64,000 nucleotides of DNA. Source: Paludibacter sp. (GTDB lineage Bacteria > Bacteroidota > Bacteroidia > Bacteroidales > Paludibacteraceae). The stretch spans positions 1-64,000 of the forward strand of contig DAHXOX010000092.1 in NCBI GenBank assembly GCA_027364655.1. The letters are read 5' to 3'. The notes under the pieces were generated by a model. The model ran no database searches. It saw only the letters and a program-made list of their open reading frames with translations, and had not been told where the DNA came from. Positions within the stretch are counted from its first letter, which is position 1, and every line of letters begins with the position of its first letter. Made by a program: the position numbers and the translations under genes. Shown here piece after piece: positions 18,617-28,458 of this stretch.

Positions 18617-20143
18617 ATGACTAAAAAAGTATTATTGATGATTCTCGATGGTTGGGGAATCGGCAATCAATCGAAAGCAAATGTAATTGCACAGACACCT
18701 ACTCCATATTGGGATTCGTTGTTAAATCAATATCCTCATTCTCAATTGGAAGCATCAGGAGAAAACGTAGGGTTACCGGATGGACAGATGGGAAATTCGG
18801 AAGTCGGCCACTTAAATATTGGAGCCGGTCGTGTTGTATATCAAGATTTAGTGAAAATCAATATTGCTTGCCGCGATCACTCTATTTTTGAAAATAAAGA
18901 AATCGTTAAAGCCTATCGTTATGCTAAAGAACAAAATAAACAAATTCACTTGCTGGGTTTGGTTTCGGATGGCGGAGTTCACAGCTCATTGGATCATGTT
19001 TTTACCCTGACAGATATTGCTAAATCGTATGGCATCGACAAAACGTTTGTTCATTGCTTTATGGATGGCCGCGATACAGATCCTCGTAGTGGAAAGGGTT
19101 TTATTGAAGCATTAGAGAATCATTTATCACAATCTACCGGACGTATTGCTTCCATTATTGGACGTTATTATGCAATGGATCGCGATAAACGATGGGATCG
19201 GGTCAAGGAAGCTTACGATTTGCTCGTGAATGGTCATGGAACTCCTTCAACTAACATGGTGGAAGCTATGCAACAATCATATGAAGCAGGTGTTACCGAT
19301 GAATTTATTCACCCAATTGTACATATTGACCAAAACGGATTGCCATTAGCCACGATTGAAGCGGGTGATGTTGTCATCTTCTTTAACTTTCGTAACGATC
19401 GTGCTAAAGAGCTAACGCAGGTTTTGACACAACAAGATATGCCTGAACAAGGAATGCATACCGTCCCGTTGCATTTTTGTACCATGACTCCGTATGATGC
19501 GTCCTTCAAAGGATTGCATATTCTGTTTGATAAAGATAATGTGCAGAATACGTTAGGCGAGATCGTTGCAAAAGCAGGAATGAAGCAGTTGCGCATTGCT
19601 GAAACAGAAAAGTATGCACATGTTACTTTTTTCTTTTCAGGTGGTCGCGAAGCACCTTTTGAGAATGAAGAACGCATCTTGGTTTCATCTCCCAAAGTGG
19701 CAACGTATGATTTGCAGCCGGAGATGAGTGCATTTGAAGTAGCAGGTAAATTAACGGAAGTTATTCAACAACAAACATTTGATTATATCACCGTCAATTT
19801 TGCCAATGGCGATATGGTGGGTCATACGGGTGTTTACACTGCTATCCAAAAAGCGGTGATGGTTGTTGATCATTGTTTAGAGCAAGTGGTTGAAGCTGCA
19901 AAAGCAAATGGATATGATGTGATTATCATTGCCGATCATGGTAATGCCGATTACGCGGTGAATACTGACGGGACGCCCAATACGGCACACTCACTTAATC
20001 CGGTTCCTTTTGTTTATGTTTCTGAGCAGCAACAAGTAAAAGTGCAGAATGGTATTTTGGCTGATGTGGCACCTTCAATTTGTGCTTTGCTCAACATTGA
20101 ACAACCTAAAGACATGACGGGGAAGAATTTAATTCATATATAA
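18617..20143 (+). CDS. gpmI: 2,3-bisphosphoglycerate-independent phosphoglycerate mutase
   Basis: Mn-dependent glycolytic enzyme interconverting 3- and 2-phosphoglycerate. From ATG 18617 ([16 protein letters not shown]) it is 508 aa, the usual length. Motifs: metal-binding DGWG; catalytic-serine loop [29 protein letters not shown]; and C-terminal [23 protein letters not shown]. The ORF track start at 18593 adds eight residues before the conserved strand; 18608 is also possible. A second, archaeal-type homologue lies at the right edge of the window. Confidence 0.95.
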   Translation: MTKKVLLMILDGWGIGNQSKANVIAQTPTPYWDSLLNQYPHSQLEASGENVGLPDGQMGNSEVGHLNIGAGRVVYQDLVKINIACRDHSIFENKEIVKAYRYAKEQNKQIHLLGLVSDGGVHSSLDHVFTLTDIAKSYGIDKTFVHCFMDGRDTDPRSGKGFIEALENHLSQSTGRIASIIGRYYAMDRDKRWDRVKEAYDLLVNGHGTPSTNMVEAMQQSYEAGVTDEFIHPIVHIDQNGLPLATIEAGDVVIFFNFRNDRAKELTQVLTQQDMPEQGMHTVPLHFCTMTPYDASFKGLHILFDKDNVQNTLGEIVAKAGMKQLRIAETEKYAHVTFFFSGGREAPFENEERILVSSPKVATYDLQPEMSAFEVAGKLTEVIQQQTFDYITVNFANGDMVGHTGVYTAIQKAVMVVDHCLEQVVEAAKANGYDVIIIADHGNADYAVNTDGTPNTAHSLNPVPFVYVSEQQQVKVQNGILADVAPSICALLNIEQPKDMTGKNLIHI

Positions 20144-20144
20144 A

Positions 20145-20193
20145 AAGCAAAGCAGAAAGATGATGATTTTGGAGTCTTCTTTCTACTTTACTT
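20145..20193 (+). terminator. Possible terminator hairpin after gpmI
   Basis: Arms 20145-20160 and 20178-20193 pair over 16 positions with two mismatches (better on the minus strand, where they become G-U pairs), followed by ATTTTG. Starts right after the gpmI stop. Confidence 0.4.
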
Positions 20194-20273
20194 ATTTTGA
20201 TAAAACAAGGTTGTGACAAATACTTTTTCTCCGAGATTATCGTTATAAAATTAAACGTTCTGGAGGGCAGTGT

Positions 20274-20957
20274 ATGAGAAAAATTTGGCTTTGTTTGATG
20301 GTTTTACTTGGCATCAATGCTGCAACAACATTGTTTGCTCAAGATAATGGTTTTCGTGAAATAGACGATCGACCGTGGCACTATGGATTTGTGTTAGGTA
20401 TCAATGCCTATAGTTTTGGCGTGACACCGGTTAATGCAACTAAAGGAGCCCAAGTCTCATCGGTTTCTCCGGGTTTTTCTGTTGGGATAATCGGTGATAT
20501 GCGGTTATCAAAATTTTTCAACCTTCGTTTTGTGCCAACACTAAATTTCGCAGATCGAACGATTTCTTATGAAGATCCATCGTTATCCCCTTCCATACAA
20601 ACGGTGAAATCGTCGATTGTCGATTTGCCAATTTACTTAAAATATCGTTCGATATGGTATGGTCGTTCTCGCCCGTATTTATTGTTTGGTGGTGGAATCA
20701 CCTATGATTTAGGCCGTGACAATACGCAGCCTGTTTTACTCAAACCTTCCGATTTTTACGTAGCAGTTGGTGTAGGATGTGATTTTTATTTTGATTTCTT
20801 CCGTTTGGCGCCTGAACTGAAGTTTTGCTTCGGGCTGAATAACTTGTTGACCCCAACTTCGGCTCGTACAACAGGGACTTTTGGGAATCCACAATTTACC
20901 GACGAACTGTCGAAGTTGACTTCGCGAGTAGTAGTTTTGAGCTTTAATTTTGAATGA
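20274..20957 (+). CDS. Outer-membrane beta-barrel protein, PorT-like
   Basis: 227 aa exported protein with a clear signal peptide (MRKIWLCLMVLLGINAATTLFAQ) followed by alternating beta-strand patterns and a terminal aromatic residue (VVVLSFNFE). The pattern, including VDLPIYLKYRS and PYLLFGGGITYDL, resembles PorT, a barrel linked to the type IX secretion system in Porphyromonas. No other T9SS gene is nearby, so the assignment rests on sequence style only; a generic outer-membrane beta-barrel is the fallback. The stop codon abuts the convergent gmk stop with no gap. Confidence 0.68.
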   Translation: MRKIWLCLMVLLGINAATTLFAQDNGFREIDDRPWHYGFVLGINAYSFGVTPVNATKGAQVSSVSPGFSVGIIGDMRLSKFFNLRFVPTLNFADRTISYEDPSLSPSIQTVKSSIVDLPIYLKYRSIWYGRSRPYLLFGGGITYDLGRDNTQPVLLKPSDFYVAVGVGCDFYFDFFRLAPELKFCFGLNNLLTPTSARTTGTFGNPQFTDELSKLTSRVVVLSFNFE

Positions 20958-21530
20958 TCACTCCGTTGCGAGAAAATTGGCAATCAATGATTTGACACGA
21001 GGTACTGTTTCCAAAATATTTTTGTTCATCACTATTACATCAAATTGAGGCGCAAATTCCATTTCTGAAGCTGCTTTTGAAAGACGCTCGACGATTACTT
21101 CGGGAGCATCTGTTCCGCGATGTTCCAATCTATTTTTTAATTCTTCGATTGAAGGTGGTTGCACAAAAACGGCTAACGCACGGCTACCAAAATATTTTTT
21201 GAGTTTCAAGCCTCCTTTCACATCAACATCAAATAGAAGATTTGTTCCGGTAGAGAGCGCTCGTTCAACTTCGCTTTTCAGCGTTCCATAAAATTTATTG
21301 GGATAAACTTCTTCGTATTCAATAAATTCATGATTGTCAATTTTGTAAAGAAATTCTTCTGTGGAGAGAAAAAAGTATTCCACTCCATTTTGCTCGTTTC
21401 CTCGCGGAGGTCGATTCGTAGCCGAAATGGAGAATTGGAACGGGTGATCCCCTTTTAATAAATGATTAATCAACGTGCTTTTGCCCGCTCCGGATGGCGC
21501 TGAAAATATGATTACTTTTCCCTGAGTCAT
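20958..21530 (-). CDS. gmk: Guanylate kinase
   Basis: Phosphorylates GMP/dGMP with ATP. The P-loop FSAPSGAGKSTLI is at residues 9-21, followed by the GMP-binding SATNRPPRGNEQNGVEYFFLS and DVDVKGGLKLKK. 190 aa is the normal length. It lies 19 nt downstream of yicC on the same strand, a frequently seen yicC-gmk pairing. The stop directly abuts the PorT-like gene stop on the other strand. Confidence 0.95.
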   Translation of the reverse strand: MTQGKVIIFSAPSGAGKSTLINHLLKGDHPFQFSISATNRPPRGNEQNGVEYFFLSTEEFLYKIDNHEFIEYEEVYPNKFYGTLKSEVERALSTGTNLLFDVDVKGGLKLKKYFGSRALAVFVQPPSIEELKNRLEHRGTDAPEVIVERLSKAASEMEFAPQFDVIVMNKNILETVPRVKSLIANFLATE

Positions 21531-21549
21531 CGGTACGTGTTTTTACTGG

Positions 21550-22419
21550 TTATAAAACATTAAAAACCTGCTCTTTGATTTGTTCCAGATCATCTTTCAT
21601 CAACACCACTATTTTTTGCATTTCACTGTGATTGGCTTTTGACCCTAATGTGTTGATTTCCCGACCCATTTCTTGTGCAATGAAACCAAGTTTTTTACCC
21701 GGACTGGTTTCCGTTGTCATCGTAGTGCGGAAATAGTCGAGATGATTTTGCAGTCGCATTTTTTCTTCGTTCACGTCTAATTTTTCAATGTAATAGATCA
21801 ATTCCTGTTCAAACCGATCAGCATTGTAATTTTCGCTGACATTTTGTAACCCTTCACGCAATCTGTTCTTAACGCGATCAATACGTTCTGTTTCATATTG
21901 TGATACGGAATCGAGTAACTGGTTGATATGGATCAGTTTTTCATCAAAAAGTTTTTCTAAAGAACGACCTTCTTGCATCCGAAATTCTTCTACTTGTTGT
22001 AAGGCATCAAGCGTAACTTGTAGAACCGTTTCCCATTCATCTTCATCAAGTATTTGCTCCTCGTTTTCAAATACTTGTGGAAGTCGAAGAAGAATATCGA
22101 ACCAATTCTTGGGTTGCGGAATTTCAGTCAATTCTGCTAATTGGCAAATTTGGTCATAGTAACTTTTGAATGCTGCTATGTTGATTTGCTGAGTGATTTT
22201 TTCGTTCGGATTTGAGATTAGGATGGATGCTTCCGCTTTTCCTCTTTCTAAATGTTGAGTAATCACTTTTCTCAATTCCAACTCCTTCTCACGAAATGCA
22301 GATGGCATACGAAGGGAAATATCAATTTGTTTACTGTTCAGAGTTTTTATTTCTACAGTGATTTGTTTATGAGCTATTTCACGGGAAATTTTCCCATAGC
22401 CGGTCATTGATTGAAGCAT
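21550..22419 (-). CDS. yicC: YicC family endoribonuclease
   Basis: 289 aa protein of the YicC family, whose E. coli member is an endoribonuclease acting in small-RNA turnover. The N-terminal MLQSMTGYGKISREI and the C-terminal GKKLGFIAQEMGREINTLGSKANHSE (the DUF1732 signature with likely catalytic Glu/His) are both present. A long helical middle section lies between them. It is transcribed from a divergent promoter shared with tsaB and followed by gmk. Confidence 0.92.
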   Translation of the reverse strand: MLQSMTGYGKISREIAHKQITVEIKTLNSKQIDISLRMPSAFREKELELRKVITQHLERGKAEASILISNPNEKITQQINIAAFKSYYDQICQLAELTEIPQPKNWFDILLRLPQVFENEEQILDEDEWETVLQVTLDALQQVEEFRMQEGRSLEKLFDEKLIHINQLLDSVSQYETERIDRVKNRLREGLQNVSENYNADRFEQELIYYIEKLDVNEEKMRLQNHLDYFRTTMTTETSPGKKLGFIAQEMGREINTLGSKANHSEMQKIVVLMKDDLEQIKEQVFNVL

Positions 22420-22445
22420 GGCGCTAAGTGATTAAAAATTAGAAT

Positions 22446-22484
22446 GCAAATGTACGGGTTTTGGGTTAAAAAGTGTACATTTGC
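22446..22484. promoter_or_regulatory. Mirror-image divergent promoters of yicC and tsaB
   Basis: TACATTTG occurs forward at 22476-22483 (for tsaB) and on the minus strand at 22454-22447 (for yicC). The flanks are also symmetric: GCAAATGTAC at 22446-22455 and its exact complement GTACATTTGC at 22475-22484, with 19 nt between. Neither side has an obvious -33 TTTG at consensus spacing. Confidence 0.65.
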
Positions 22485-22542
22485 AAATTAATTTTGTTGT
22501 TCAATTATTCCATACTCATAACCTGTTATCCGTATTTTCTTT

Positions 22543-23235
22543 ATGTCTGTCATTCTTCATATTGAAACGTCTACGTCTGTTTGTTCGGCAGCTTTGTCAG
22601 TGGATGGAAAACTCGTTTCTGATCGCATCTCGTTTGATGGTCCATCTCATGCTGTGCTTTTAGCTCCATTTGTGGATGAAATTTTATGCGATATGCGAAA
22701 CCAGGACATACGCCCAGATGCCGTTGCTGTAAGTTGTGGACCCGGTTCATATACAGGTTTACGCATAGGAGTCTCTATGGCAAAAGGTCTTTGCTATGGT
22801 TGGAATGTGCCGTTGATTGCTATAAATACGCTTGAATTGTTGGCTTATAGTGCATTAAAAGCAACAACATTGGATGAGTCTTCACTGCTTTGTCCCATGA
22901 TTGATGCCCGACGCATGGAAGTTTTCTCAGCTATTTTCGATCAACACTTACAATGTGTTCGTCCAATAGCCGCTGATATTGTTGATGATAAAACTTATTT
23001 GCCGTGGTTGGAAAACAATTCGATGCTCTTTTTTGGAAATGGAGCTGACAAATGTCGAATACATATTACTCAACCAAACGCTCAATTTGTTACAGACATT
23101 GTTCCAAAAGCAAATGAAATGATTGAGTTGGCAGAAAGAGCGTTTCTGAAAGGTCAATTTGTGGATACTGCTTATTTTGAACCATTTTACTTAAAAGATT
23201 TTGTGGCTACTGTACCAAAAAATAAGGTATTGTAA
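22543..23235 (+). CDS. tsaB: tRNA threonylcarbamoyladenosine biosynthesis protein TsaB
   Basis: ASKHA-fold partner of TsaD/TsaE that installs t6A at position 37 of ANN-decoding tRNAs. The 230 aa product opens ILHIETSTSVCSAALSVDGK and has the diagnostic AVSCGPGSYTGLRIGVSMAKGLCYG at about residues 62-86. The C-terminal half is of the shorter, degenerate type expected for TsaB rather than TsaD. The related modification gene mtaB, which acts on t6A, lies downstream on the same strand. Confidence 0.94.
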   Translation: MSVILHIETSTSVCSAALSVDGKLVSDRISFDGPSHAVLLAPFVDEILCDMRNQDIRPDAVAVSCGPGSYTGLRIGVSMAKGLCYGWNVPLIAINTLELLAYSALKATTLDESSLLCPMIDARRMEVFSAIFDQHLQCVRPIAADIVDDKTYLPWLENNSMLFFGNGADKCRIHITQPNAQFVTDIVPKANEMIELAERAFLKGQFVDTAYFEPFYLKDFVATVPKNKVL

Positions 23236-23287
23236 TGGATTGATTTTCCATTTATCCGCATTTCCAAATAAATTCACATGAAAATCA

Positions 23288-25471
23288 ATGTCAAAGGATA
23301 CCCTTACATTTTCTGACAATGAAAAAGCCAATTTGGCATTGGGTTTCATTCAAAATACGAACCGACACCTTTTTCTGACCGGCAAAGCGGGAACAGGCAA
23401 GACAACTTTTTTGAAACAACTCAAAACGATTTCTTCCAAACGGATGATTGTCGTAGCACCAACAGGTGTGGCTGCATTGAATGCGGAAGGAGTGACCATC
23501 CATTCATTTTTTGCGTTACCACTTTCTCCGTTTATTCCTGTACAAGAAAACGGTTCGAACGAAAAATCGCTTTCCCGTACAAAAATAGCTATTATTCGAA
23601 ATTTGGACTTACTAATAATAGACGAAATAAGCATGGTTCGTGCCGATTTGTTGGATGCCATTGATGCCTCGTTGCGTCGTTACAGAAGGCGAAAAGACCC
23701 TTTTGGCGGTGTACAACTGTTGATGATTGGCGATTTGCAACAATTGCCGCCTGTGGTTACCGACGCTGACAAAGAGCTTTTAGAGTCGTATTACAAGACC
23801 TCCTATTTTTTCGGCAGTTATGCTTTACAACGAGCTCATTTTGTAACCATTGAGTTGGAACATGTTTACCGACAACGTGATGCAGAGTTTATTCGCTTGC
23901 TCAATGCGGTGCGCGAAAATCGTTTACAGTCTGATGTTTATCAGTTGTTACGAAACCGCTATATGCCAAATTTTCAATCAGATGATCATGTCATTTTAAC
24001 TACCCATAATAATCAGGCACAACGCGTTAACATAGATCATCTGAATCGCTTAACCAAACCTTCCCGTTTTTTTAAAGCGGTCGTCTCAGGAGAATTTTCG
24101 GAGTCAGCTTATCCAACTGAGGCTCGTTTGGAGTTAAAAGAAGGTGCTCGTGTCATGTTTCTGAAAAATGATCCTTCGGAAGACAAAGCATTTTATAATG
24201 GTAAGATAGGTATCATTACTTCATTCAATAAAGAGTCAGTTTCGGTGAAGTGCGATGGAGATATCGAACCCATCACTATTTCTCCTATGGAATGGAACAA
24301 TATGCAATATAGTTTCAATGAAGAGACACACGAAGTTGTTGAAAAAACTATTGGTACATTTTTGCAAATTCCACTAAAATTAGCTTGGGCAATTACCATT
24401 CATAAAAGTCAGGGATTAACCTTCGATCGTGTGATGATTGACGCTAAAGCGGCTTTTGCTCACGGACAAATTTATGTAGCGTTGAGTCGTTGTCGTTCAT
24501 TGGAAGGCTTGATATTAACCTCATTATTTAGCGAGAGGGCATTAATACTCGATCAAGAAGTGGTTGATTTTACCCAACTTTGTGAACAAGAGCAACCAAC
24601 TGCAACTATGCTGGAAAAAGCTCAAGAGGAATATGTTTATCAATTATTGTTTGAGCTGTTTGATTTTGTCCCTATAAAGCAAGCTTTGGCTAATTTGCTT
24701 CATCAGCTTTATGAACACGAAGCGATAATTGTCGGAATGAAATTTGATGACATTCGCAAAATGAGCAGTGATTTTGAACGTGAAGTTTTAGAGGTTAATG
24801 ATCGATTTCAAACTCAGATAAAATCGCTTTTACAATCAACTGAAAATGTTGAAAATAACCATCAGTTGCAAGAGAGAGTTAAGAAATCGATTCCTTATTT
24901 TGTTGATAAAATTGAAACCATCATTCTCTCGGTATTGAAAACAAGGCAATTTGAAACCGATAACCAAACAGTCAAGAAAACATTGGATGAACAAATGTTA
25001 CAACTTCGTGAACTGACATGGACAAAAATGAGTTGTTTCAAAAGTTGTACGGAAGGTTTTAAAATTCAGCAATATGTCACTGCAAGAACCAATGCAATTT
25101 CGTTGTTTGAACAAGAAATAAATAAGGAACGTGCTCAAAATCATATCACTAAAATTTCCATGACGCATCAAGAACTTTATTTGCAATTGCGGGCATGGAG
25201 AAATGCAAAGGCGGTTGATTTGGGCGTTGATCCTCACGCTATTTTGCGCCAAACATCGATGGAAAAGATTTGCTCTACGTTGCCTTCGTCTAAAAAAGAT
25301 TTAGGTTTAATCAAAGGAGTTGGAGCCAAGCGGATGCGACAGTTTGGAGATGAAATGTTGGAAATAATTGTTGAATATCTAAAAATGAAAGGGCTGATGA
25401 CAACAATGGATTTGCACAAAAAAATACAATATAAAATACATTCTCAAAATGATGATGAATCGTTTTTTTGA
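23288..25471 (+). CDS. PIF1-like SF1B helicase with C-terminal HRDC domain
   Basis: 727 aa DNA helicase. Motif I is FLTGKAGTGKTTFLKQL (about residues 30-46), then VVAPTGVAALNAEGVTIHSFF (motif Ia), LLIIDEISMVRADLLD (motif II), MIGDLQQLPPV (motif III), and late motifs LAWAITIHKSQGLTFDRVMID and IYVALSRCRSLEGLIL. After a helical linker the C-terminus ends in an HRDC-like nucleic-acid-binding module (QELYLQLRAWRNAKAVDLGVDPHAIL to KGVGAKRMRQFGDEML). Such PIF1/HRDC proteins are widespread in Bacteroidetes. Likely role: unwinding G4 or stalled structures, inferred from the family only. Confidence 0.88.
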   Translation: MSKDTLTFSDNEKANLALGFIQNTNRHLFLTGKAGTGKTTFLKQLKTISSKRMIVVAPTGVAALNAEGVTIHSFFALPLSPFIPVQENGSNEKSLSRTKIAIIRNLDLLIIDEISMVRADLLDAIDASLRRYRRRKDPFGGVQLLMIGDLQQLPPVVTDADKELLESYYKTSYFFGSYALQRAHFVTIELEHVYRQRDAEFIRLLNAVRENRLQSDVYQLLRNRYMPNFQSDDHVILTTHNNQAQRVNIDHLNRLTKPSRFFKAVVSGEFSESAYPTEARLELKEGARVMFLKNDPSEDKAFYNGKIGIITSFNKESVSVKCDGDIEPITISPMEWNNMQYSFNEETHEVVEKTIGTFLQIPLKLAWAITIHKSQGLTFDRVMIDAKAAFAHGQIYVALSRCRSLEGLILTSLFSERALILDQEVVDFTQLCEQEQPTATMLEKAQEEYVYQLLFELFDFVPIKQALANLLHQLYEHEAIIVGMKFDDIRKMSSDFEREVLEVNDRFQTQIKSLLQSTENVENNHQLQERVKKSIPYFVDKIETIILSVLKTRQFETDNQTVKKTLDEQMLQLRELTWTKMSCFKSCTEGFKIQQYVTARTNAISLFEQEINKERAQNHITKISMTHQELYLQLRAWRNAKAVDLGVDPHAILRQTSMEKICSTLPSSKKDLGLIKGVGAKRMRQFGDEMLEIIVEYLKMKGLMTTMDLHKKIQYKIHSQNDDESFF

Positions 25472-25535
25472 GAATATATTGGATGGAAAAGAGTTAGACA
25501 AAATCAGAATCATTGGAATTTGAAATAGGTAAAAA

Positions 25536-26453
25536 ATGAAGCGTAATGTATTTATGAGTTTAATGTTGGTGTTGTGGCTGTTTTCAACGTCGTTGAGTGA
25601 GGCGCAACCATATCAAGTGGGGATATGTTTGAGTGGGGGCGGAGCATTGGGTTTTGCACACATTGGTGTATTAGAAGCGTTACAAGAAAGTGGCATTTAC
25701 CCGCAAATTATTTCAGGAACCAGCATGGGAGCCGTAGTTGGTGCTTTTTATGCAGCCGGTTATACACCTCACGAATTATTAGATATCATTCAGCACGAAA
25801 AATTGTATAAAACAGACAAAATCATACGGTTTCGGCTTGGAAAAAATAAAACCGGATTTTCTGATCATGTCCCATTGTGCAATGTGCTGAAAAAATATAT
25901 CCCCGACGATAATTACGATAGTTTACCTAAACCTTTTTATTCGTGTGCCACAAACTTAAGTACGGGAGAAGTTGAATATACCTCGCATGGAGGTAATTTA
26001 AGTAAGCATGTAGCTGCGTCTGCTTCCATTCCCGGCATTTTTGAAGCAGTAAAAATAGATTCTTGCTATTATGTCGATGGGGGAGTGTTGAATAACCTAC
26101 CGGCACAACCCATCCGCCCATTGTGTAAAATGGAAATTTCGGTAGTAATCAGTCCGTTTACGCCTTATCCAAAAATTAAAAACTTATCGGATGTCTTGCA
26201 TGATGTTCTCAAGGTAATGTCGAAAAGCAATACTCGAGCCGGCCGTGATATGTCTGATTATGTGATTAATGTTAACATAGACCCTCGCTTGGATATGTTT
26301 AGCTTCAAGAATTACAAAGATATTTATTTTGCGGGCTATAAAATTGGAAAAGAATTTATATCCAAACATCCTGAAATGCTGAAATATGCGACTCCTAAAG
26401 TTCTACCATCGCCCGCAGTATTAACTGATACTATTTCAAATGTTCATCATTAA
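25536..26453 (+). CDS. Exported patatin-like phospholipase
   Basis: 305 aa patatin-fold serine hydrolase with an N-terminal signal peptide (cleavage near SEAQ). The oxyanion loop is CLSGGGALGFAHIGVLEAL, the nucleophile elbow is GTSMG with Ser63, and the catalytic aspartate is in YYVDGGVLNNLP. The family hydrolyses phospholipids. It lacks the POTRA/barrel region of the larger PlpD-type proteins, so it is probably periplasmic or secreted. An acyl-CoA ligase gene follows 48 nt later, suggesting linked lipid turnover. Confidence 0.9.
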   Translation: MKRNVFMSLMLVLWLFSTSLSEAQPYQVGICLSGGGALGFAHIGVLEALQESGIYPQIISGTSMGAVVGAFYAAGYTPHELLDIIQHEKLYKTDKIIRFRLGKNKTGFSDHVPLCNVLKKYIPDDNYDSLPKPFYSCATNLSTGEVEYTSHGGNLSKHVAASASIPGIFEAVKIDSCYYVDGGVLNNLPAQPIRPLCKMEISVVISPFTPYPKIKNLSDVLHDVLKVMSKSNTRAGRDMSDYVINVNIDPRLDMFSFKNYKDIYFAGYKIGKEFISKHPEMLKYATPKVLPSPAVLTDTISNVHH

Positions 26454-26501
26454 TATGTTGTTTAGTAACGATATATATATTTATTGGAAGGATAGCATAG
26501 G

Positions 26502-28394
26502 ATGAGAAAAACAATCATAGATTTATTTGAGCAAGCTGTAGAAAATTATCCGACAAACAGCTTTTTGTTTGAAAAGCAAGGCACTGTTTTTCAAGAAACC
26601 GCCTATTTAAAAACGCGTGAAAAAGTTTATCAATTAGGTGCTGGGTTAGTTGCTCTTGGTGTTACGAAAGGCGATCACGCAGCCTTGCTGTCAGAAGGAA
26701 GAAACTTATGGATAATGAGTGAATTAGCGATCTTTTATGCTGGAGCTATCAATGTCCCGCTTTCCGTGAAATTGGAAGAAAGTAATGATTTGCTGTTCAG
26801 ATTGCAACATGCAGAAGTATATTATCTTTTTGTTTCTGCCACACAATTACCAAAGATTCGCACCATAAAGCATGACTTGCCTTTAATAAAGCAGATTATC
26901 GTGTTTGATGATCTGCCTACTTATGAAGATAAAGAAATGTCAATCAATCAGTTGTTTGATATGGGGCGAGATTACTTAACTGCTCACTCCTTAAAACAAT
27001 TTTTAGCTATTGGGCAATCATTGAATAATGATGATATTGCTACCATTACCTACACATCAGGCACTACTGCTGAACCCAAAGGAGTGATGTTAACACACCG
27101 CAACTACACGGCTAATGTCGAACAGTCGCTCACGTTATTGTCGATTCCCGAAACATGGCGAACATTAATTATTCTTCCATTAGATCATTGTTTTGCACAT
27201 GTGGTTGGTTTCTATATTTTTATGACATCAGGAGCCGGCGTTGCAACTGTCCAAACAGGAAAAACAGCTTTAGAGACATTGAAAAATATCCCTGTCAACA
27301 TCAAAGAGGTGAAACCTCACTTGATATTGAGTGTTCCCGCGTTAGCAAAGAGTTTCCGCAAAAACATTGAAAACGGAGTAAGGGCACAAGGAAAAATCAC
27401 CAATTTATTATTTCATTTTGCGTTGAAAGTAGTTTACATCTATAATCTACCAGGAGTTTCAAAAAAAAGCTTATGGCAAAAATTGTTGTTCCCGTTGGTA
27501 CGCCTTTTCGATAAAATCCTTTTCTCCAAATTGCGGGAATCATTTGGGGGGAATCTCCAATTTTTTATTGGTGGCGGAGCCTTGTTGGATATGGAATTGC
27601 AGCAATTCTTTTATGCCCTTGGAATTCCGATGTTTCAAGGTTATGGTCTGTCTGAAGCAACGCCTGTGATCTCATCCAATAGTCCAATCAATCATCTGTT
27701 AGGTTCTTCAGGGAAATTAGTGCGTCCATTGAATTTGAAGATCATTGACAGCCAAGGTGACGAACTTCCGTTAGGTGAAGTCGGGGAAATCATTGTGCGT
27801 GGTGAAAATGTGATGGCTGGTTATTGGAAAAATATTAGTTCAACACGCGACGTATTACGTGATGGTTGGTTACATACAGGCGATATGGGTTACATGAACC
27901 AAACTGGATTTTTATATGTTTTAGGTCGATTTAAAAGCCTTTTGATTGGCAACGACGGCGAAAAATATAGTCCAGAAGGCATCGAAGAAGCACTTGTTTC
28001 TAATTCACATCATATCGATCAACTGTTTTTGCACAATAATCAAAAAGCTTACACCGTAGCATTGATAGTTCCTAATCGTGATTCTCTTAAACGCCACGTG
28101 AAACACGAGATATCTACCCGTGAAGGTAAAATGGAGGCGATTCAACTTATTTTGCATGATATCAATAAATTCAGAAGTGGAGGAGTTCATGCAGGTATGT
28201 TTCCAGAACGATGGCTGCCTACCGCATTTGCCATTCTTTCAGAGCCATTTACAGAAAAAAATCGGATGATTAACAGTACACTTAAAGTTGCAAGAGGCGA
28301 AGTCGAATCTGTTTATAAAGAGACATTGGATTTTCTTTACACACCTGATGGAAAGATAGTTACAAATGATCGAAACACGGCAAATATTTTTTAA
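26502..28394 (+). CDS. Long-chain acyl-CoA ligase (AMP-binding)
   Basis: 630 aa adenylate-forming enzyme. The P-loop motif is TITYTSGTTAEPKGVMLTHRNY (about residues 182-203), A4-A5 region FQGYGLSEATPVISSN, then GWLHTGDMGYMNQTGFLYVLGRFKSLLIGNDGEKYSPEGIEEAL. Size and the long insert after LLFHFALKVVYIYNLPG fit long-chain fatty acid ligases (FACL/FadD15-like). It activates fatty acids to acyl-CoA; with the patatin gene upstream it could recycle released fatty acids. Start supported by GGAAGGA upstream. Confidence 0.9.
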   Translation: MRKTIIDLFEQAVENYPTNSFLFEKQGTVFQETAYLKTREKVYQLGAGLVALGVTKGDHAALLSEGRNLWIMSELAIFYAGAINVPLSVKLEESNDLLFRLQHAEVYYLFVSATQLPKIRTIKHDLPLIKQIIVFDDLPTYEDKEMSINQLFDMGRDYLTAHSLKQFLAIGQSLNNDDIATITYTSGTTAEPKGVMLTHRNYTANVEQSLTLLSIPETWRTLIILPLDHCFAHVVGFYIFMTSGAGVATVQTGKTALETLKNIPVNIKEVKPHLILSVPALAKSFRKNIENGVRAQGKITNLLFHFALKVVYIYNLPGVSKKSLWQKLLFPLVRLFDKILFSKLRESFGGNLQFFIGGGALLDMELQQFFYALGIPMFQGYGLSEATPVISSNSPINHLLGSSGKLVRPLNLKIIDSQGDELPLGEVGEIIVRGENVMAGYWKNISSTRDVLRDGWLHTGDMGYMNQTGFLYVLGRFKSLLIGNDGEKYSPEGIEEALVSNSHHIDQLFLHNNQKAYTVALIVPNRDSLKRHVKHEISTREGKMEAIQLILHDINKFRSGGVHAGMFPERWLPTAFAILSEPFTEKNRMINSTLKVARGEVESVYKETLDFLYTPDGKIVTNDRNTANIF

Positions 28395-28458
28395 AATCAT
28401 CATTGACAAAGAGGTCTGCTACTATAGAAACACCTGATAAACTTAGATAATTGATTAT

